Source: Akkermansia muciniphila (GTDB lineage Bacteria; Verrucomicrobiota; Verrucomicrobiia; Limisphaerales; UBA9464). Taken from it: 64,000 bases of DNA. The stretch covers positions 1 through 64,000 of the forward strand of contig CAMDGV010000008.1 in assembly GCA_945898055.1 (NCBI GenBank). The letters are read 5' to 3'. The translations under genes were made by a program, and so were the position numbers. Shown piece after piece: positions 51,414 through 60,838 of this stretch; positions within the stretch are counted from its first letter, which is position 1; each line of letters opens with the position of its first letter. A model generated the notes under the pieces. That model made no database searches, was not told the origin of the DNA, and saw nothing but the letters and a program-made list of their open reading frames with translations.

Positions 51414-51684
51414 GCCCACAACCCCACTCCCACTGAATTTTAAAGACACAGTTGAGGGAGCCAAACCTAGAGGGAGCCGAAGTGCCCCCCCCGATGGGAC
51501 ACTAATTTCCGACCAACCAGCGGAACTTGCCGACGATGACGGCGGGCAGTGCACCGGCTCTTATCCGATAGAAACGATTTTTTTAATGTTGGCCTTTTGG
51601 GTTTTGCCCCGAAGTTTCTGATGTCTCGTCATTCTTTGGAAGCAGTCCCGCTAGCCACTAGGGCATCGGCCAAAACGATCCTTT
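51414..51684. other. Intergenic stretch between the Dsr-like genes and uvrA
   Basis: I see no gene here in 271 bp. The small plus-strand frame 51349-51621 overlaps the DsrH-like gene and has no protein character. A TTTTTTT run occurs near 51580 without a clear preceding stem. Confidence 0.4.
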
Positions 51685-54600
51685 TCAATTCAGGGTTCGG
51701 CTGATAAGTCCCGCCAAAAACTGCCCCGTCTTACTGAGCTCAACTTCAGCAACATGTTCAGGTGGGCCCGCTGCAATCACCCGACCGCCCCGATCGCCGG
51801 CCTCTGGTCCCAGATCGATCAACCAATCCACACATTTTAGGACATCTAAATTATGCTCAATCACCAGCACCGAGTGCCCTTGGTTTACCAAACGATAGAA
51901 AACAGCGAGCAGAGTCTTTACATCCTCGAAATGAAGACCGGTGGTTGGTTCGTCAAAGAGAAATAAAGTAGGTCGAACTGACGGCAGACGAACTAAATCT
52001 TTTTTTGCTTTGGGCTGAGATCGCTGACCCAATAGGACCAGAGAATCAGCCGATGGCGACGAGGCTGGAGTCGATGCCAAGTGGCTGACCAACTTCAATC
52101 GCTGACTCTCCCCACCCGAGAGCGTATTGATGGCTTGCCCTAATCGGAGATAACCCAGACCGACCTCGCTCAACAGTGCCAACTTCTCCGCCGCTCGGGT
52201 CGCTGACTTGGATCCGCTAAACTCTCGCAAAAAGCAAACCGCCTCATCTACGGATAATTCCAGCACCTCAGATACCGACAAAGAGCGACCTCCCGGTGCG
52301 GTAACAGTGACCACGGAAATCGCCGCCCGAAACCGCCGACCTTGACACACCGGACACCGAATGAAGACGTCGCTCAAAAATTGCATTTCAATTTTTTCAA
52401 AACCGGCGCCGCGGCACTGCTCACATTGGCCTAAAACCGAATTGAAACTGAAATGGCCTGCTTTGAGGCCCTGTGCCTTAGCCTCTTCACTGGCAGCAAA
52501 GAAATCTCGGATATCATCAAAGGCCCCAATGTAGACTGCGGGATTTGAACGGGGCGTCCGTCCCAAGGCCGATTGATCCACTAAAACAACGGCTCCTAGA
52601 TGATGCACTCCTTCCAATTCCATCCCAGCCAACCCCTGCTCACTCGCCTCCGCCAATTCATCCTCCAATTCGTCATCACTGGAATCATCGGGTCGCACTG
52701 CACTTAAAGCCGTTTGCAGTAACGGCAATAAAGCTTCACGAATGAGTGTCGTCTTCCCTGAGCCACTCACTCCACTCATTCCCACAAAACGTCCCAGCGG
52801 TATCTCCACAGTGACATCACGCAGATTATTGATCGAAACATGTTGGATCCGCAGAAGGGCCACTGCGGGTTCCACAACCCGAAAAGTAGATTGCATCCGG
52901 TCCTCTAGAATTCCGATGGATCGTCTTTCCCCCACAGTTGACAACGCCACACGTCGTCGCTCAGGAATTGGAATTTGCCGACGGCCGGTGAGATAATCTG
53001 CCGTCAAAGATCCTTGGGCCGTACTCAACTCAGAAAGTGGGCCTTGAAAAACGATGAAACCGCCAGTTTCCCCATGACCCGGCCCGATGTCGATCAACTG
53101 GTCTGCTGCTCGCATCACTGCCGCTTCGTGCTCCACCACAACAACCGTGTTACCAAGATCTCGCAAACGCTCCAATAACCCCACCAAACGGGCTGTATCC
53201 CGAGGATGCAACCCAACGCTTGGTTCATCCAAAACATACAAAGTATTGACCAACCTCGTGCCAAGGCAGGTCGTTAGATTTACCCTTTCGGTTTCGCCAC
53301 CACTCAATGTCCGTGTCGCTCGATCCAAGGTCAGATATTCCAACCCCACCTCAACTAAATATCGGAGTCGTGTTATCACCTCTGATACCACGAGCGCCAC
53401 CCCCTGAGTTGTTCGAGGACCAAGGGTCGCCTCCCATCTCTCAAGATGCTGAAGCGCAGTTCGAACCGGCAACCTGTAGAACTGAGCTAGATCCAAACCC
53501 GTTTGATCTGAAGCACTTCGCCATCGGTAAAGAAGCGACTCGGCCTTAAATCGTTTCCCTTGGCAATCAGGACAAATCCGATAGCTGCGATACCGCGATA
53601 GCAACACCCGAACGTGCATCTTATACGACTTGCTCTCTAACCACCGGAAAAAACCTTTAACTCCGTACCACTTAACCGGCCACGATGCCTCTGGATTATT
53701 GGTATCATACCCGAGATCACCCTCCATCAACCATCGTTGATGCTCAGGATTTAGGTCTCTAAAAGGCACATCTACCGGCACCTTCTGCCGACGAGCCATC
53801 CGCACCATATCCGACTGACATTCAGCACTCTGACCCGTCTGCCAAGGTCGCACCACTCCCCCAGCCAAAGTCTTCGACCGATCTGGCAATGCCAAATCCG
53901 GATCAAGGGTAATAATCCGACCAAACCCCTTACAGGAGGAACAAGCTCCCAGCGGATGATTGAAAGAAAACAGGGAGGGCGATGCTTCCGGATAATCGAT
54001 ATCGCACGCGGCACAGTGCCGACCCGATGAAAAATCCCCTCCCTTTGATGCCCCTCCACCGAGCGAGGTCAGCACCCTCACCGCCAAACGCCCTTGGCCG
54101 AACTGATACGCCTGTTCACAGGCTTCCACAAATCGACCTCGTACACCTTCATTCAGGCGAATCCGGTCCGCCACTACCGTTAGAAAAAGGGGCACTTCGA
54201 TGCCAATTGTCAGTATAAAATCTTCCACTCGAACGACATTATCCCCAGCTAAAAGCCGATGAAATCCCTGTCGGATCAACAACCCAACCTGTTCAGCAAC
54301 GGACATCTTTGCAGATAAAACCAATTTGAACGTTACCAACAAATCCGTTCCATCAGACTGCGCCGAGCGCACTTGTTTCCAGACGTCTTCCGGTGGTTCA
54401 GGGCAGACTGGTTTTTGGCACTGCGCACAAAGGAGTTGAGCTAACTGCGGCCAGAGAACCTTCATATGGTCACAGAGTTCGGTCATCGTCCCGACAGTAC
54501 TCCGTGTGCTGCGGACAGAATTCTTCTGCTCGATCGCAATGGCCGGAGGAATGTTTTCAATCCGGTCGACGGCCGGTTTGTCCATCCGATCAAAGAATTG

Positions 54601-54831
54601 CCGAGCATACGGCGAAAATGTCTCGATATACCGCCGTTGCCCCTCCGCATAGAGAGTTTCAAAGGCCAAGGAACTTTTGCCCGAGCCGCTGAGGCCGGTG
54701 ACAACAATCAACTCGCCTAGGGGCAAATCGAGATCGAAGCCCTTCAGATTATTCTGCCGGACACCTTGAAGACGGATAAAGCCCGCAGACGACGCGGACC
54801 TACTAGATGGCTTGGATGCCGGCATGAGCAC
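51685..54831 (-). CDS. uvrA: Excinuclease ABC subunit A
   Basis: This 1048-residue UvrA is the damage-recognising ATPase of nucleotide excision repair. The first ATPase has Walker A VTGLSGSGKSSLAFETL and signature TRTLSGGETERVNL with Walker B VLDEPSVGLHPRD. The second has Walker [18 protein letters not shown] and signature LSGGESQRLKL with FLFDEPTTGLHFED. Two zinc modules are visible (CAACDIDYPE...CSSC and CEQCRGAGF...CPVC). A Ser/Asp/Glu-rich insertion follows the second Walker A (about 700-730). It is about 100 residues longer than E. coli UvrA, so it may be a UvrA variant class. The ATG at 54825 is an alternative start. No uvrB or uvrC is nearby. Confidence 0.92.
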   Translation of the reverse strand: MLMPASKPSSRSASSAGFIRLQGVRQNNLKGFDLDLPLGELIVVTGLSGSGKSSLAFETLYAEGQRRYIETFSPYARQFFDRMDKPAVDRIENIPPAIAIEQKNSVRSTRSTVGTMTELCDHMKVLWPQLAQLLCAQCQKPVCPEPPEDVWKQVRSAQSDGTDLLVTFKLVLSAKMSVAEQVGLLIRQGFHRLLAGDNVVRVEDFILTIGIEVPLFLTVVADRIRLNEGVRGRFVEACEQAYQFGQGRLAVRVLTSLGGGASKGGDFSSGRHCAACDIDYPEASPSLFSFNHPLGACSSCKGFGRIITLDPDLALPDRSKTLAGGVVRPWQTGQSAECQSDMVRMARRQKVPVDVPFRDLNPEHQRWLMEGDLGYDTNNPEASWPVKWYGVKGFFRWLESKSYKMHVRVLLSRYRSYRICPDCQGKRFKAESLLYRWRSASDQTGLDLAQFYRLPVRTALQHLERWEATLGPRTTQGVALVVSEVITRLRYLVEVGLEYLTLDRATRTLSGGETERVNLTTCLGTRLVNTLYVLDEPSVGLHPRDTARLVGLLERLRDLGNTVVVVEHEAAVMRAADQLIDIGPGHGETGGFIVFQGPLSELSTAQGSLTADYLTGRRQIPIPERRRVALSTVGERRSIGILEDRMQSTFRVVEPAVALLRIQHVSINNLRDVTVEIPLGRFVGMSGVSGSGKTTLIREALLPLLQTALSAVRPDDSSDDELEDELAEASEQGLAGMELEGVHHLGAVVLVDQSALGRTPRSNPAVYIGAFDDIRDFFAASEEAKAQGLKAGHFSFNSVLGQCEQCRGAGFEKIEMQFLSDVFIRCPVCQGRRFRAAISVVTVTAPGGRSLSVSEVLELSVDEAVCFLREFSGSKSATRAAEKLALLSEVGLGYLRLGQAINTLSGGESQRLKLVSHLASTPASSPSADSLVLLGQRSQPKAKKDLVRLPSVRPTLFLFDEPTTGLHFEDVKTLLAVFYRLVNQGHSVLVIEHNLDVLKCVDWLIDLGPEAGDRGGRVIAAGPPEHVAEVELSKTGQFLAGLISRTLN

Positions 54832-54963
54832 TCAAACTACAAGTCGATTTCTGGGAGTCAACTTAGCGAGATTCCCTCGTCTTGAAACGAGCCCTCGCAG
54901 GGTTGTTTCTTACTCGGTTTATCTCACTTGAGTTGCATCAATTCGGTTTTGCCCGATCGAAAA

Positions 54964-55380
54964 TCAGACTGGGATTTCGTCGGAGCGAAAGAACCGTTTC
55001 ACTTCGATTTCAGCGTTCTCCACGGAATCCGAGGCATGGGCAATATTTAGCATATTAGATTCACCTAGGTCTCCCCGCACCGTGCCCTTGGCTGCCTTGC
55101 GGCTATCCGTTGGACCTAGCAAATCGCGAACGACCATTACTGCATTCTCACCCGTTAAAATGAGCGCTAGCACCGGTTCTGACTTCATGAAATTCACGAT
55201 CTCTGGGAAAAACGGTTTGTCGGTCAAATGCGAATAATGCTCAGTCAAAAGGGCATCGGTCAGTCGAATCATCTTGGCGGCCTGTAACCGGAGGCCGGCA
55301 TTTTGAAAGCGTAATACAACCTCGCCAGCGAGATTTTTCCGCATACAGTCAGGCTTACAAAGAATTAGAGTACGTTCCAT
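54964..55380 (-). CDS. ndk: Nucleoside diphosphate kinase
   Basis: A 138-residue NDK that equilibrates nucleoside di- and triphosphates. It starts MERTLILCKPDCMRKNLAGE. The active-site His is in NIAHASDSVENAEIE (about 118), and RKAAKGTVRGDLGES is the conserved loop before it. Length is normal. It is monocistronic, between uvrA and the divergent mlaD-like gene. Confidence 0.96.
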   Translation of the reverse strand: MERTLILCKPDCMRKNLAGEVVLRFQNAGLRLQAAKMIRLTDALLTEHYSHLTDKPFFPEIVNFMKSEPVLALILTGENAVMVVRDLLGPTDSRKAAKGTVRGDLGESNMLNIAHASDSVENAEIEVKRFFRSDEIPV

Positions 55381-55542
55381 CGAGTGATAAAGAATACCCG
55401 AAAACAGCGAATTAGGTAAACCATCTGTTTTAAAGTTTTTGTCGAGCCCCGCATTTTAACTCTCGCCCCGCACTGCGATTGACCAGACTCATTTGACTTT
55501 CTAAGATCCAACACAGGAAGACGTCCCCTTCCCGCCCACTCC

Positions 55543-56520
55543 ATGAAGAACTCACTTGAAACTCGTCTCGGACTTTTCTTTGCCTTGGTCGTTGTCGCTG
55601 CCTTTATCCTCTTCGAATTCGTCGGGGCCCAACGCTATTTTACCAAGACTATTTCCATTCGCACTCGCTTCAAAACCGCTGGTGACATTAAAGCCGGTGA
55701 TCCGGTAAAACTAGCGGGCGTGGACATTGGAACGGTCCGCACGGTCCGGATAGCCGAGGGCAAGGTGGAGGTTCTTATGGATATCAATTCCATCGCCACG
55801 AAGGAGGTTCATACGGATAGCAAAGCTTCCATCAAATTTACCGGTCTGATGGGGCAAAACTTTATCGCCATTGACTTTGGTTCCTCAACCTCCCCAGTCA
55901 TTACCGCCAACTCGATGCTGGAACCACTCGAACAACCGGATCTCGCCGCTATAATGGCTAAGCTCGAGACGGCAGCAGAAGGAATACAAAACATGACCAA
56001 GAGCTTCACTGGCGAAGACTTTGGCAAACTTCTCGGACCTCTGACCGAACTAGTGAAAGACAACCAGCCTCGGATCGCCTCGATTCTCGGTAATCTTGAA
56101 AATTTAACCACCTCGCTTAATGAGGGTAAAGGGACATTGGGCCGCCTGTTGAAAGAGGACACGCTCTATTCCAACACCCTACTCGCTGTTACCAACCTGA
56201 TGAGCACGACCGATGATCTCAAACTAACCCTTGCCGATACACGCCGGGTCATCAACGGCCTTAACGAGGGGAAAGGTACGATGGGTCGGTTGCTGGCTGA
56301 TGAATCCTTGTTCCGTGAGGCCACCAATATGATGACCCACTTGCGGCAGATCAGCGAAAAGATGAATCGAGGGAATGGCACCGTTGGCCAACTCATCAAT
56401 GACGATGCCTTCCTGCGTAATCTGAAGTTGACCCTGCAAAAAGTGGAAAGAGCCACGGAAACACTGGAGGACGCCGGCCCCTTACAGGTGATCGGAACCG
56501 CCGCGGGCAGTATTTTCTAA
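55543..56520 (+). CDS. MCE/MlaD-family periplasmic lipid-transport protein
   Basis: A 325-residue protein with an N-terminal membrane anchor (about 9-28, LGLFFALVVVAAFILFEFVG) and an MCE domain (about 38-115; FKTAGDIKAGDPVKLAGVDIG). A helical C-terminal half carries three degenerate repeats of the form NEGKGTLGRLLKEDxLY, at about 193-208, 241-256 and 276-291. Such repeats occur in the helical tails of many bacterial MCE proteins and may form a barrel or tunnel wall. The MlaE permease and MlaF ATPase that normally accompany it are not in the window, so it is an orphan here. Confidence 0.85.
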   Translation: MKNSLETRLGLFFALVVVAAFILFEFVGAQRYFTKTISIRTRFKTAGDIKAGDPVKLAGVDIGTVRTVRIAEGKVEVLMDINSIATKEVHTDSKASIKFTGLMGQNFIAIDFGSSTSPVITANSMLEPLEQPDLAAIMAKLETAAEGIQNMTKSFTGEDFGKLLGPLTELVKDNQPRIASILGNLENLTTSLNEGKGTLGRLLKEDTLYSNTLLAVTNLMSTTDDLKLTLADTRRVINGLNEGKGTMGRLLADESLFREATNMMTHLRQISEKMNRGNGTVGQLINDDAFLRNLKLTLQKVERATETLEDAGPLQVIGTAAGSIF

Positions 56521-56574
56521 ACAAAATTCAGAGACTGACAGCGTTGAACGGCTCTCCAAAGACCACTGGCGCCC

Positions 56575-57180
56575 ATGAATGTGTTTCAACTACGTTCGGT
56601 CGAGGAACCAAGGTGCCTCTCTCTCGGCCACGGTTTAACGACACTTGGTCAAACGATCGGTAACACGTTTGTTCTCAACAACGCCTCCATCTCGGGACAT
56701 CATTGCGAGATTGAGATCGCCGATCAAGAAGTGAGAGTCCGCGATCTTCAGTCGACTAACGGAACATTTATTAATGACCTCCCGATTACTGAAGCGATCC
56801 TTAGCCCTGGGCAAATCCTGCAACTTGGGTCCTTACAATTCCAATTAGAATGTACCGAAGTAACCATCGCCGTTCCCTCCCTCTCCCAGCCGGTTAGAGA
56901 AGAAAAAGGCCCCCTCCTGCTGGCCAATGGTGCATTGGCTTGTTCAATTTTCCCTAACCTCCCAGCGACAGTCGCCTGCGACCACTGCAAAAAGCCTTAC
57001 CACCTCAGCGCTCTGCGAATCATCCGATTGGCTTCAGCGAAACGAAAAAAACCGCTGTTTTTTTGCCCCGCCTGCAACGGTCAGTGCCATGCCTTGTTCG
57101 AAATCGATGACCCTAGGGGATCCTTCCTCAGTGAGTTACCGAAGAAAATCGTCTCAGGAATTCGACACCTCTTTCGCTGA
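56575..57180 (+). CDS. FHA-domain protein with C-terminal zinc ribbon
   Basis: A 201-residue protein. Residues about 18-92 form a forkhead-associated domain (GNTFVLNNASISGHHCEIEI, then LQSTNGTFIND), which binds phosphothreonine peptides. After a linker, about 135-180 holds four cysteines in CDHC and CPAC that look like a zinc ribbon. It lies 54 bp behind the mlaD-like gene on the same strand. No Ser/Thr kinase is adjacent, so its partner is unknown. It converges with ispH, with only 2 bp between the stop codons. Confidence 0.82.
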   Translation: MNVFQLRSVEEPRCLSLGHGLTTLGQTIGNTFVLNNASISGHHCEIEIADQEVRVRDLQSTNGTFINDLPITEAILSPGQILQLGSLQFQLECTEVTIAVPSLSQPVREEKGPLLLANGALACSIFPNLPATVACDHCKKPYHLSALRIIRLASAKRKKPLFFCPACNGQCHALFEIDDPRGSFLSELPKKIVSGIRHLFR

Positions 57181-57182
57181 TC

Positions 57183-58445
57183 TCACTCCCCACTTCGTAA
57201 TACTTCCAAAATATTAATCCCCCGAAGTATAAACAGACGTCGGATCGTATCCTCAATCAGATTGTTGGGACAACTCGCACCGGCGGTTATCCCGACCGTT
57301 ATGGGCCCCTCGAGTCGATACCAGTCGGACGTCAGTTGCTCAATTGCATCGTGCTGATTCCAATGACGAATCGCCGCCGGTGATTCCATCATCGCCGCAT
57401 TCCGAATGAAATAAGTGGGTAACACTTTCTCCCCCATTTCAGCTAAATGAGAGGTGTTAGAGGAATTATACCCACCAACAACGATCAGCAAATCCATGGG
57501 GTCACGCAGCATCTTCTCCAAGGCATCTTGCCGGTCTTGTGTTGCTCCGCAAATCGTATCGAAAAAACGGAAATGCGCGACCACGTTTTCTATCCCATAC
57601 CGGGTCTCCATCGCGCGCCGAAATCGGCGTTGAACCTCCTCGGTTTCACCCCGCAACATGGTCGTCTGATTCGCTACACCCACGGTCAATAGGTGAAGGT
57701 CCGGATCGAACCCTGTGGAATAAGCCCCTTTGAATTTCTCGAGAAATTCTACCCGATCTCCTCCGCGCAAAATGTAGTCACAAACATAATCCGTCTCCTC
57801 CAAAGTAAACACCACCAGATAGTGCCCCGTCCCATACGCGGTCGCTTGAGACGTCGTGGCCTTGGTCTCTTCATGCCGCGCTTTACCATGAATAATACTG
57901 GTCACTGCCTCACGACTGTATTGTTGAACTCGCTTCCAGACACTCATGACATCGCCGCAGGTCGTGTCTACGGTCTGGCAACCGAAGGCTTCAATCCGTT
58001 TGCGGGTGAGCACCTCCGTCCCAAAAGCGGGAATGATCACCACATCCTCGGAAATTAAATGCAACCCCGCCAATTCTTCGTCGGTTGGCTTCGGTGAAAT
58101 ACTCACAATACCCAACCCACGGATCTGATCGTTGACTTCCGGATTATGAATAATCTCGCCCAATAAAAAAATGCGAGTTGGCGAGGGAAAGACAGTTCGC
58201 GCCGCATAGGCTAAATCAATCGCTCTCTCTACCCCGTAACAAAAACCAAACTCCTTGGCCAAACGAATGGTCAATCCTCCATGGGAAAACTGGCCGCCCG
58301 TAGCCCTTAATCGTTCCACTAACTCAGATCGAAAATGTTTAACGACCTGCGCCGCTACCGAAGCCATCACATCAGGACGACGCAGATTCAGTTTCTTCTT
58401 CGGTTGAGGCGACCCTCCCGCGGTCGCCGGCGCTTCAATAGACAT
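57183..58445 (-). CDS. ispH: 4-hydroxy-3-methylbut-2-enyl diphosphate reductase (long form)
   Basis: A 420-residue IspH that makes IPP and DMAPP, last step of the MEP pathway. The three cysteine regions for the 4Fe-4S cluster are GFCYGVERAIDLAY, DTTCGDVMSVWKRV and ASCPNNLIEDTI. Length and the N-terminal extension of about 65 residues match the long IspH of cyanobacteria and plant plastids rather than the 310-residue E. coli type. IPTY-like LPTYFIRNAAM and VVGGYNSSNTSHLAE are further family segments. Confidence 0.92.
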   Translation of the reverse strand: MSIEAPATAGGSPQPKKKLNLRRPDVMASVAAQVVKHFRSELVERLRATGGQFSHGGLTIRLAKEFGFCYGVERAIDLAYAARTVFPSPTRIFLLGEIIHNPEVNDQIRGLGIVSISPKPTDEELAGLHLISEDVVIIPAFGTEVLTRKRIEAFGCQTVDTTCGDVMSVWKRVQQYSREAVTSIIHGKARHEETKATTSQATAYGTGHYLVVFTLEETDYVCDYILRGGDRVEFLEKFKGAYSTGFDPDLHLLTVGVANQTTMLRGETEEVQRRFRRAMETRYGIENVVAHFRFFDTICGATQDRQDALEKMLRDPMDLLIVVGGYNSSNTSHLAEMGEKVLPTYFIRNAAMMESPAAIRHWNQHDAIEQLTSDWYRLEGPITVGITAGASCPNNLIEDTIRRLFILRGINILEVLRSGE

Positions 58446-58511
58446 GTCGCAGGAGAGGCTAACTACCCAATAGACTTCGTCGAGAATTCAGTGAAAGAAG
58501 AGCCAAGAACC

Positions 58512-59567
58512 TCAACCCATTGGTTCCTGTTGGGAGATGCAATGGAAGGATCCCAATCCCCAGATTAACTTTGTAGAATCAATGCCGACAACCCGATGCC
58601 GAGGAAATACCGATCGGAGAATTTCCAGGGCCAGCGCATCGTTGAAATGTCGATACGTCGGCATTATCACACGTTCGTTCGCTATGTAAAAATTAGCGTA
58701 ACTCGCCGGCAATCTCTGCCCCTCGCACTCCACGACCCCTGGCATCGGCAACTCCACAATCCTTAACGGACGCCCGTCTTGATCTGCCATGGTTTTCAAG
58801 CGGGCTAAATTGTCCTGCAATAGGCCAAAGTTCTCATCGCAAGGATCATCCTCAACCACGGTTACCACCGTTCGCGAATCCACAAATCGGGTGAGATCAT
58901 CAATATGACCATCGGTATCGTCGCCTACAATTCCGTCTCCCAACCAAAGTATATGGTTTATCCCAAGCGATTCTTTGAGCTGTGTCTCAATCTGATTGCG
59001 GGTCAAATGAGGGTTCCGATTCGGATTCAGCAGGCACGCCTCGGTGGTAATCAAGGTCCCGGCTCCATTCACCTCGATGGAACCGCCCTCCATAATGATT
59101 TCTGGAGAAAACAAAGGTAACGATCGCAATTTAGCCACCTGTTGCGGCACGGCATCGTCCAAATCGAAGGGTGGATATTTGCCTCCCCAAGCATTGTAAC
59201 CCCAATCGACCACGGCTCTCTCTCGATTACCTTCCCGATCTCTCACCAGAAAAGTCGGACCGTGATCACGACACCAAGGCTCGTACGCTGGGAAAAAATG
59301 GAACCGAACACGTTGCAAAGGAACCTGCCGCTCCCTCAATAACTCTCGAACCCAGTCAGCCATTGCAGCGTCCCAGACGTTAATATTGACCTCCTCCACT
59401 TCGACGAGTTGTCGGATAAACTCCGCGTAAACCGGAGGCACAGTCTCGTACTTGTCCGGAAAACTAATTCCCTCAGGCCTCGGCCAAGTCAACCAAGTCG
59501 ACGCATGGGGTTCCCATTCCGCCGGCATTCGGTAGCCAAGCTCCGCAGGGGTAGCCTTCTTTTTCAT
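58512..59567 (-). CDS. aguA: Agmatine deiminase
   Basis: A 351-residue agmatine deiminase (agmatine to N-carbamoylputrescine and ammonia), of the guanidino-group modifying family. The N-terminal EWEPHASTWLTWPRP, the GGSIEVNGAGTLITTEACLL region and GDDTDGHIDDLTRFV are typical. The nucleophilic Cys is near the C-terminus in GLGSFHCISQQEP. It feeds the N-carbamoylputrescine amidase encoded at the other end of the window. The pair would form the putrescine route from arginine via agmatine. Confidence 0.93.
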   Translation of the reverse strand: MKKKATPAELGYRMPAEWEPHASTWLTWPRPEGISFPDKYETVPPVYAEFIRQLVEVEEVNINVWDAAMADWVRELLRERQVPLQRVRFHFFPAYEPWCRDHGPTFLVRDREGNRERAVVDWGYNAWGGKYPPFDLDDAVPQQVAKLRSLPLFSPEIIMEGGSIEVNGAGTLITTEACLLNPNRNPHLTRNQIETQLKESLGINHILWLGDGIVGDDTDGHIDDLTRFVDSRTVVTVVEDDPCDENFGLLQDNLARLKTMADQDGRPLRIVELPMPGVVECEGQRLPASYANFYIANERVIMPTYRHFNDALALEILRSVFPRHRVVGIDSTKLIWGLGSFHCISQQEPMG

Positions 59568-59598
59568 CGAGAACTTAGGAAAGGGAATCGGAAAGTGC

Positions 59599-60216
59599 TC
59601 AAACTGAATCCCAATGTGACAACACCCATGGAACTGTCACGGCCGGATCACTATGAATCCAAGCCGTCCAACCCCGTTGCAACCCTGCTTCCACGTTCTC
59701 ACTTCGATCATCTAAATAGAGCAACTCCTCGCCTCGCAACCCTGTCAATGCTTCCAATGCTTCGTAAATCGGTGGGGCCGGTTTCATCGACCGAATTTCA
59801 TAAGAAAGAATCTCCCCAGTGAAGGTTCGGTAAAAGGGGAAATCCTTTCGCACAGAACGAATTGCAAGTCCGTTTGTATTCGAAAAAACAAAGGTGGGAA
59901 CCCCTCTCGCCACCAAGAGTTGGTGTAATCCTACCATCTCCGCAATCGGAGTGAAGATCGCCCCGAACCACTCAGCGAAGGTCTCCATGGATCCTGTAAA
60001 TCCTGTCAGTGCCACCACCGATTCATAGAACTCTTGATCGGTCATCAACCCAGACTCGTAGCGATGCAGTAAGGGAGACTGATTCACCACCTCCAAAAAA
60101 GCGGTGCTTTCCATTCGACTATAAGGCGCACAGCGACGGGCAAAAATGCCAAAATCGAAGTCGAGCAATACTTTGCCCAAATCAAAAATAACGGCTTTCG
60201 GAACAGTTTTTTTCAT
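59599..60216 (-). CDS. HAD-superfamily hydrolase (subfamily IA)
   Basis: A 205-residue HAD protein. Motif I is VIFDLGKVLLDFD (nucleophile Asp, though the second Asp of DxD is replaced by Gly as in other group members), motif II VFSNTNG, motif III at MKPAPPIYE and motif IV LLYLDDRSENVEAG. The alpha-helical cap is between motifs I and II. It would be a small-molecule phosphatase of unknown substrate. Its ATG overlaps the recR stop by 4 nt. Confidence 0.82.
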   Translation of the reverse strand: MKKTVPKAVIFDLGKVLLDFDFGIFARRCAPYSRMESTAFLEVVNQSPLLHRYESGLMTDQEFYESVVALTGFTGSMETFAEWFGAIFTPIAEMVGLHQLLVARGVPTFVFSNTNGLAIRSVRKDFPFYRTFTGEILSYEIRSMKPAPPIYEALEALTGLRGEELLYLDDRSENVEAGLQRGWTAWIHSDPAVTVPWVLSHWDSV

Positions 60217-60821
60217 TGAAATTCACGTCTCCCTTCCATCGCTCGACTGAGGGTTAACTCGTCGACAAAGTCCAACCCCGCGCCCGCCGGCAATCCTTGA
60301 GCTAAACGGGTGATGCGAACCCCTTTATTCCCGAGGCGTTTAAGTAAATAATGAGCGGTTGCGTCTCCCTCGACATCCCCAGAAAGTGCCAACACTACCT
60401 CTTGGAATCCTTCGGAAACTAATCGCTCCTCGAGTAAAGCAATGCGCAACTCCTCAGGCCCAATTCCATCTAAGGGACTTAATTTTCCCCCAAGGACATG
60501 GTAGCGGCCTTGAAAAGCCCCCGTTCGTTCAAAGGACAGGACATCCGTGGGGCGTTCAACCACGCAAACCACAGAACTATCGCGGCGCGATCCAGAACAC
60601 AAGAAACAGGGTTGCTGTTCGGTTAACCCGCCACACCGATCGCATAGAGCCACTCGCGCTCGGGCCAAAGTAACGGCCTCAGCAAGACTCTGAGCAACAC
60701 CCGCATCCGTCTGCACAAGATACAACGCCAAGCGCAATGCCGATCGCGGTCCAATACTGGGCAACCCCTTCAACGCAGTCACTAAGGCCTCCAAGGGTGG
60801 CGGTAATCTGGTCATCGCCAA
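60213..60821 (-). CDS. recR: Recombination protein RecR
   Basis: A 202-residue RecR, which acts with RecF and RecO in loading RecA at gaps. The HhH region LKGLPSIGPRSALRLALYL, the four-cysteine zinc finger CDRCGGLTEQQPCFLC and the Toprim domain (VCVVERPTDVLSFERTGAF, then LALSGDVEGDATAHYLLKRL) are in order. It lies in the widely conserved dnaX-ebfC-recR cluster, 17 bp after ebfC. Confidence 0.96.
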   Translation of the reverse strand: MAMTRLPPPLEALVTALKGLPSIGPRSALRLALYLVQTDAGVAQSLAEAVTLARARVALCDRCGGLTEQQPCFLCSGSRRDSSVVCVVERPTDVLSFERTGAFQGRYHVLGGKLSPLDGIGPEELRIALLEERLVSEGFQEVVLALSGDVEGDATAHYLLKRLGNKGVRITRLAQGLPAGAGLDFVDELTLSRAMEGRREFQ

Positions 60822-60838
60822 GATCGATGAGGCTGCGC

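Noticed and set aside
51349-51621. 90-codon plus-strand frame after the DsrF-like gene
   Set aside because: It overlaps the better-supported 59-residue DsrH-like gene in another frame and has no protein features.
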